Positions 14,305 to 17,465 of a stretch of 17,465 bases of DNA are shown here, piece by piece. The stretch is taken from positions 1-17,465 of the forward strand of contig JBCBPV010000077.1 in NCBI GenBank assembly GCA_039820585.1. Reading direction: 5' to 3'. Source of the DNA: JBCBGF01 sp039820585. GTDB taxonomy: Bacteria > Pseudomonadota > Alphaproteobacteria > Rhodobacterales > Rhodobacteraceae. The notes beneath the pieces were generated by a model, which saw nothing but the letters and a program-made list of their open reading frames with translations, did not search any database and was not told the DNA's origin. Made by a program: the position numbers and the translations under genes. How positions within the stretch are numbered: position 1 is the first letter of the stretch; every line of letters begins with the position of its first letter.

Positions 14305-14354
14305 CCAATGGCCGGATAGTGTGCCCTGAACGGCTAACCCTGCGGAGGAATGCC

Positions 14355-15068
14355 ATGCGCGTACTACTTGTCGAGGACGATCCGACCACTTCCCGTAGCA
14401 TCGAACTGATGCTGACCCATGCCAATTTGAACGTCTACGCCACCGACCTTGGCGAAGAGGGGATCGATCTGGCCAAGCTGTACGATTACGACCTGATCCT
14501 CTTGGATCTGAACCTGCCCGATATGAACGGGCATGACGTGCTGAGACAGTTGCGTTTGGCGCGGGTGGATACCCCGATTCTCATTCTGTCGGGGGCAGAT
14601 GATACCGAAAATAAGATCAAAGGGTTCGGTTTTGGGGCCGATGACTATCTGACCAAACCCTTCCACCGGGAAGAATTGGTGGCCCGCATCCACGCGATCA
14701 TCCGGCGGTCCAAGGGACACGCACAATCAATTATCCGTACAGGCAAGATCGCAGTGAACCTGGATGCCAAGACCGTGGAAAGCGACGGGCGTACCGTACA
14801 TCTGACGGGCAAGGAGTACCAGATGCTGGAGCTATTGAGCCTGCGGAAGGGAACAACGCTGACCAAGGAGATGTTCCTGAACCATCTCTATGGCGGCATG
14901 GACGAGCCTGAGCTGAAGATCATCGACGTCTTCATTTGCAAGCTGCGCAAAAAGCTTGGCCAGGCAACAGGCGGCGACAACTATATCGAGACAGTGTGGG
15001 GCCGCGGCTATGTGCTGCGTGATCCCGAACCGGCGATCGAAGAACCGCCGATTGCCATCGGCGCCTGA
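14355..15068 (+). CDS. ctrA: Cell cycle / differentiation response regulator CtrA
   Basis: OmpR-type DNA-binding response regulator, 237 aa (Caulobacter CtrA 231). The receiver domain (about 1-115) starts MRVLLVEDDPTTSRSIELML, with acidic pocket Glu7/Asp8/Asp9, phospho-acceptor Asp51 in LLDLNLPDMNG and Lys in DDYLTKPF. The winged-helix domain (about 135-225) contains LTGKEYQMLELLSLRKGTTL and DVFICKLRKKL followed by YIETVWGRGYVLRDP, nearly invariant among CtrA proteins. ATG 14355 is chosen because GGAGGA (14344-14349) is 5 nt upstream; a GTG at 14319 would add 12 unrelated residues. In Rhodobacterales CtrA is usually non-essential and controls motility, gene-transfer-agent release and related traits. 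Neighbours sciP (antagonist) and, about 12 kb upstream, cckA (kinase) support the assignment. Confidence 0.98.
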   Translation: MRVLLVEDDPTTSRSIELMLTHANLNVYATDLGEEGIDLAKLYDYDLILLDLNLPDMNGHDVLRQLRLARVDTPILILSGADDTENKIKGFGFGADDYLTKPFHREELVARIHAIIRRSKGHAQSIIRTGKIAVNLDAKTVESDGRTVHLTGKEYQMLELLSLRKGTTLTKEMFLNHLYGGMDEPELKIIDVFICKLRKKLGQATGGDNYIETVWGRGYVLRDPEPAIEEPPIAIGA

Positions 15069-15081
15069 CAAGGGTGCCAAG

Positions 15082-15114
15082 CAGGCGGGCGCGGACTGAT
15101 TTCGCGCCCGCCTG
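15082..15114. terminator. Strong GC hairpin between ctrA and ligA
   Basis: CAGGCGGGCGCG (15082-15093) and CGCGCCCGCCTG (15103-15114) form a perfect 12-bp stem with a 9-nt loop, 14 nt after the ctrA stop. There is no T-run on either side, so it is not a classic intrinsic terminator. It could stabilise the ctrA mRNA 3' end or assist termination. Confidence 0.5.
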
Positions 15115-15189
15115 ACCGACCTCTTGCTGGACGTCTTTGGGCGAGGCTCCTAACACTGGCGTGGTAATGCGCGAGAGGTGGGGCGGACG

Positions 15190-17364
15190 ATGGCTGCCGC
15201 GGAGACGGATAATCAAAGCGAAGATGTGGTGTCTGGCGCCGAGGGTGCCGACCACCAGCCGGTGGATGCCCTGACCGAAGAGGATGCGGCGATTGAGTTG
15301 GCCCGTCTGGCCAACGCCCTTGCAACCGCTAACCGGGAATATCACACCGAAGACTCGCCCCGCCTGAGCGACGCAGATTATGATGCGCTCAAGCGGCGGA
15401 ACGCAGCCATCGAAGCGCGGTTCCCAGGGCTCAAGCGCGCAGACAGCCCCTCTGATCAGGTCGGTGCCGCGCCGGCGGACGGCTTCGCCAAGGTGCAGCA
15501 TGCGCAACGCATGTTGTCGCTGGGCAATGCGTTTTCCGACGAAGATGTGACCGATTTCGACCGCTCGGTTCGCCGATATCTGGGGTTGGAGGACGCGACA
15601 CTCGCTTATACAGCCGAACCCAAGATTGACGGTCTGTCGCTGTCGCTGCGCTACGAAAACGGTGTCCTCGTTCAGGCCGCCACGCGCGGTGATGGGGCGG
15701 TGGGCGAGAACGTCACGGCCAACGCCCGAACAATCGACGATGTTCCGCACAGACTGACCGGCGCGCCCGACGTGCTGGAGGTACGCGGCGAGGTCTACAT
15801 GAGCCACGCGGATTTCGAGGCGTTGAACGTCCGGCAAACGGAAGCTGGCGCAAAACCCTTCGCCAACCCCCGCAACGCCGCCGCGGGATCGCTGCGCCAG
15901 CTCGACGCGCAAATCACCCGCAGCCGCCCGCTCCATTTTTTCGCCTATGCGTGGGGCGTTCTTAGCGCGCCCCTGGCCGACACCCAATCGGGCGCCATCG
16001 CCAGGCTGAAGGCGCTGGGGTTTTCCACCAATCCACTGACGCAGATTTGTGCCGGCCCGAACGAGATGATCGCCCATTATCGTGTAATTGAAACTCAACG
16101 CGCGACGCTGGGCTACGATATCGACGGGGTCGTCTATAAAGTTGACGATCTGGCACTGCAGGCCCGGCTTGGCTTTCGATCGACCACCCCCCGATGGGCC
16201 ATCGCGCATAAATTCCCGGCCGAACTCGCTTGGACCCGGCTTGAGGCAATCGACATCCAGGTGGGCCGCACTGGCGCGCTCAGCCCCGTGGCGCGGCTGC
16301 ATCCGGTGACCGTGGGCGGCGTGGTCGTGTCGAACGCCACGTTACACAACGAAGATTACATCGCAGGCCGGGATGCCAACGGCGCCCCGATCCGTGAGGG
16401 GCGCGATATTCGTGAAGGTGACTGGGTTCAGGTCTACCGCGCGGGCGATGTGATCCCCAAGATCGCCGATGTCGACCTGTCGAGACGGCCTGCAGATGCC
16501 GCACCTTACCCTTTTCCGACCGTATGCCCCGAGTGCAATTCCGCCGCCATTCGGGAAGAAGGCGATGCCGTGCGCCGCTGCACTGGAGGGCTGATCTGCC
16601 CCGCGCAAGCCGTTGAGAAACTGAAGCATTTCGTTAGCCGCGCCGCTTTCGACATCGACGGGCTCGGCGCCAAACAAGTCGAACAGTTCTACCGCGAAGG
16701 CTGGATCGCAGAGCCCGCTGACGTTTTCACCCTGCGCGACCGCTACGGCCCCGGAAACCTCACACAACTGAAAAACCGCGAGGGCTGGGGTGAGAAATCA
16801 GCAGACAATCTATTTGCCGCAATCGAGGACCGGCGCACCATCCCGCTCCACCGCATGATCTTCGCGCTTGGCATCCGCCATGTGGGCGAAGCGGCGGCGG
16901 GACTGCTTGCCGGCCATTACGGCAGTTGGGCGGCGTTCCGCGACGCGATGGATGCAAGCGCGGTGGGCGAAGGGCCTGCCTGGGAGGACTTGATTGCCGT
17001 CGATGGCGTGGGCCAGGTCATGGCCGCCTCGGTCATCACTACAATGCATCAACAGGCTGAGCGTGCGTCGATCAACCGACTGGCGGACCAACTGACCATT
17101 GAAGACGCCGTGCAACGCGGGGTGGTGGACAGCCCGGTGGCGGGCAAAACCGTTGTTTTCACCGGAACGCTGGAAAAGATGACGCGTGCCGAAGCCAAGG
17201 CCCGGGCCGAGGCGTTGGGGGCCAGAGTTTCGGGCTCGGTCTCGGCGAAGACCGATCTTTTGGTGGCGGGGCCAGGTGCGGGATCGAAGGCAAAAAAAGC
17301 CGCCGATCTGGGCATCGAGACGATAGACGAAGACGGCTGGCTGGCCCTGATCGATCAGGCATGA
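15190..17364 (+). CDS. ligA: NAD-dependent DNA ligase LigA
   Basis: NAD+-dependent DNA ligase, 724 aa, sealing nicks in replication and repair. Domains in order: Ia (YHTEDSPRLSDADYDALKRR), adenylation with catalytic Lys145 in EPKIDGLSLSLRY and TRGDGAVGENVT, EVRGEVYM, NPRNAAAGSLRQLD, OB fold (VQVGRTGALSPVARL-like, TLHNEDYI, VYRAGDVIPKI), four-cysteine zinc finger (Cys446, Cys449, Cys464, Cys470), helix-hairpin-helix repeats (FALGIRHVGEAAAGLLA), and a C-terminal BRCT (about 650-724: GKTVVFTGTLEKMTR and TDLLVAGPGAGSK). An acidic N-terminal extension of ~30 residues precedes the usual start. ATG 15190 has AGGTGGGGCGG just upstream; GTG 15178 is the alternative and would place that sequence inside the gene. 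Its stop overlaps the recG start by four bases (ATGA). Confidence 0.98.
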   Translation: MAAAETDNQSEDVVSGAEGADHQPVDALTEEDAAIELARLANALATANREYHTEDSPRLSDADYDALKRRNAAIEARFPGLKRADSPSDQVGAAPADGFAKVQHAQRMLSLGNAFSDEDVTDFDRSVRRYLGLEDATLAYTAEPKIDGLSLSLRYENGVLVQAATRGDGAVGENVTANARTIDDVPHRLTGAPDVLEVRGEVYMSHADFEALNVRQTEAGAKPFANPRNAAAGSLRQLDAQITRSRPLHFFAYAWGVLSAPLADTQSGAIARLKALGFSTNPLTQICAGPNEMIAHYRVIETQRATLGYDIDGVVYKVDDLALQARLGFRSTTPRWAIAHKFPAELAWTRLEAIDIQVGRTGALSPVARLHPVTVGGVVVSNATLHNEDYIAGRDANGAPIREGRDIREGDWVQVYRAGDVIPKIADVDLSRRPADAAPYPFPTVCPECNSAAIREEGDAVRRCTGGLICPAQAVEKLKHFVSRAAFDIDGLGAKQVEQFYREGWIAEPADVFTLRDRYGPGNLTQLKNREGWGEKSADNLFAAIEDRRTIPLHRMIFALGIRHVGEAAAGLLAGHYGSWAAFRDAMDASAVGEGPAWEDLIAVDGVGQVMAASVITTMHQQAERASINRLADQLTIEDAVQRGVVDSPVAGKTVVFTGTLEKMTRAEAKARAEALGARVSGSVSAKTDLLVAGPGAGSKAKKAADLGIETIDEDGWLALIDQA

Positions 17365-17465
17365 CCGGCCGCCCTGAGCCGCTGTTTCCGCTATTCGCCG
17401 AGTTGACGGGTCTGAACGGGATAGGCCCGCGCACGGCGGAACATCTGGCGGGTTTGGGCGTAGAA
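17361..17465 (+). CDS. recG: ATP-dependent DNA helicase RecG (5' end only)
   Basis: Only the first 35 codons are in the window; the frame stays open to the right edge. The start MTGRPEPLFPLFAELTGLNG followed by IGPRTAEHLAGLGVE matches the N-terminus of RecG, where LxGIGPKTAxxLxxLGI is the family opening before the wedge domain. RecG is a branch-migrating helicase that remodels stalled forks. The ATGA overlap with ligA implies translational coupling, and the ligA-recG pairing supports the call. The helicase motifs lie outside the window. Confidence 0.87.
   Translation, partial: MTGRPEPLFPLFAELTGLNGIGPRTAEHLAGLGVE

Noticed and set aside
14932..16302. Long minus-strand open frame (456 codons) opposite ctrA/ligA
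   Set aside because: It lies across two certain genes and the junction between them, and has no recognisable motif.
1..17465. CRISPR array, prophage, insertion sequence, tRNA or rRNA genes, defence island
   Set aside because: No spaced direct repeats, transposase, integrase, phage structural gene, tRNA cloverleaf or defence-type domain was recognised; nearly all the sequence is covered by housekeeping and regulatory genes.

Overview
The window looks like a chromosomal core segment of an alphaproteobacterium, most likely a Rhodobacterales / Roseobacter-group member. Reasons: high GC with strong third-position GC bias; a CckA-type hybrid kinase, SciP (DUF1153) and CtrA, which together are diagnostic of Alphaproteobacteria; a GAAC-N7-GAAC LexA box in front of recA; and a Rhodobacterales-style hairpin-rich intergenic element. 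Nothing suggests a phage, plasmid, transposon, CRISPR array or island. No rRNA or tRNA gene was seen.

Layout. (1) 1-4813, plus strand: the 3' part of a gene for a LytR_C-like protein with a very acidic tail, an RsmB-family rRNA cytosine-5 methyltransferase, and the hybrid histidine kinase CckA. (2) 4814-6161: recA with its regulatory region (sigma70-like promoter, perfect LexA box, one-mismatch CtrA box) and a terminator-like hairpin. (3) 6273-9687, plus: alaS, a DUF1330 gene overlapping it, and a MOSC-domain gene that may start at CTG. (4) 9695-9780: a complex inverted-repeat element between convergent genes. (5) 9788-13849, minus: mnmA, a YitT-family membrane protein, an SMR efflux gene broken by one in-frame TAA, and typA/bipA, in transcription order and probably largely co-transcribed from a good promoter upstream of mnmA. 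(6) 13985-17465, plus: sciP, ctrA (with a CtrA-like box on its own promoter), ligA, and the 5' end of recG.

How they fit together. Three parts of the alphaproteobacterial CtrA circuit lie within about 13 kb: CckA (the kinase at the top of the phosphorelay), CtrA (the response regulator) and SciP (the CtrA antagonist). They are interleaved with recombination, repair and replication genes (recA, ligA, recG) and translation genes (alaS, mnmA, typA, rsmB). CtrA-type boxes in front of ctrA and recA, plus a LexA box at recA, suggest that cell-cycle/differentiation control and the SOS response meet at recA. I see no wholly undescribed system. The most noteworthy items are this regulatory wiring, the freshly broken SMR gene, the possible CTG start and the acidic-tailed LytR_C protein.
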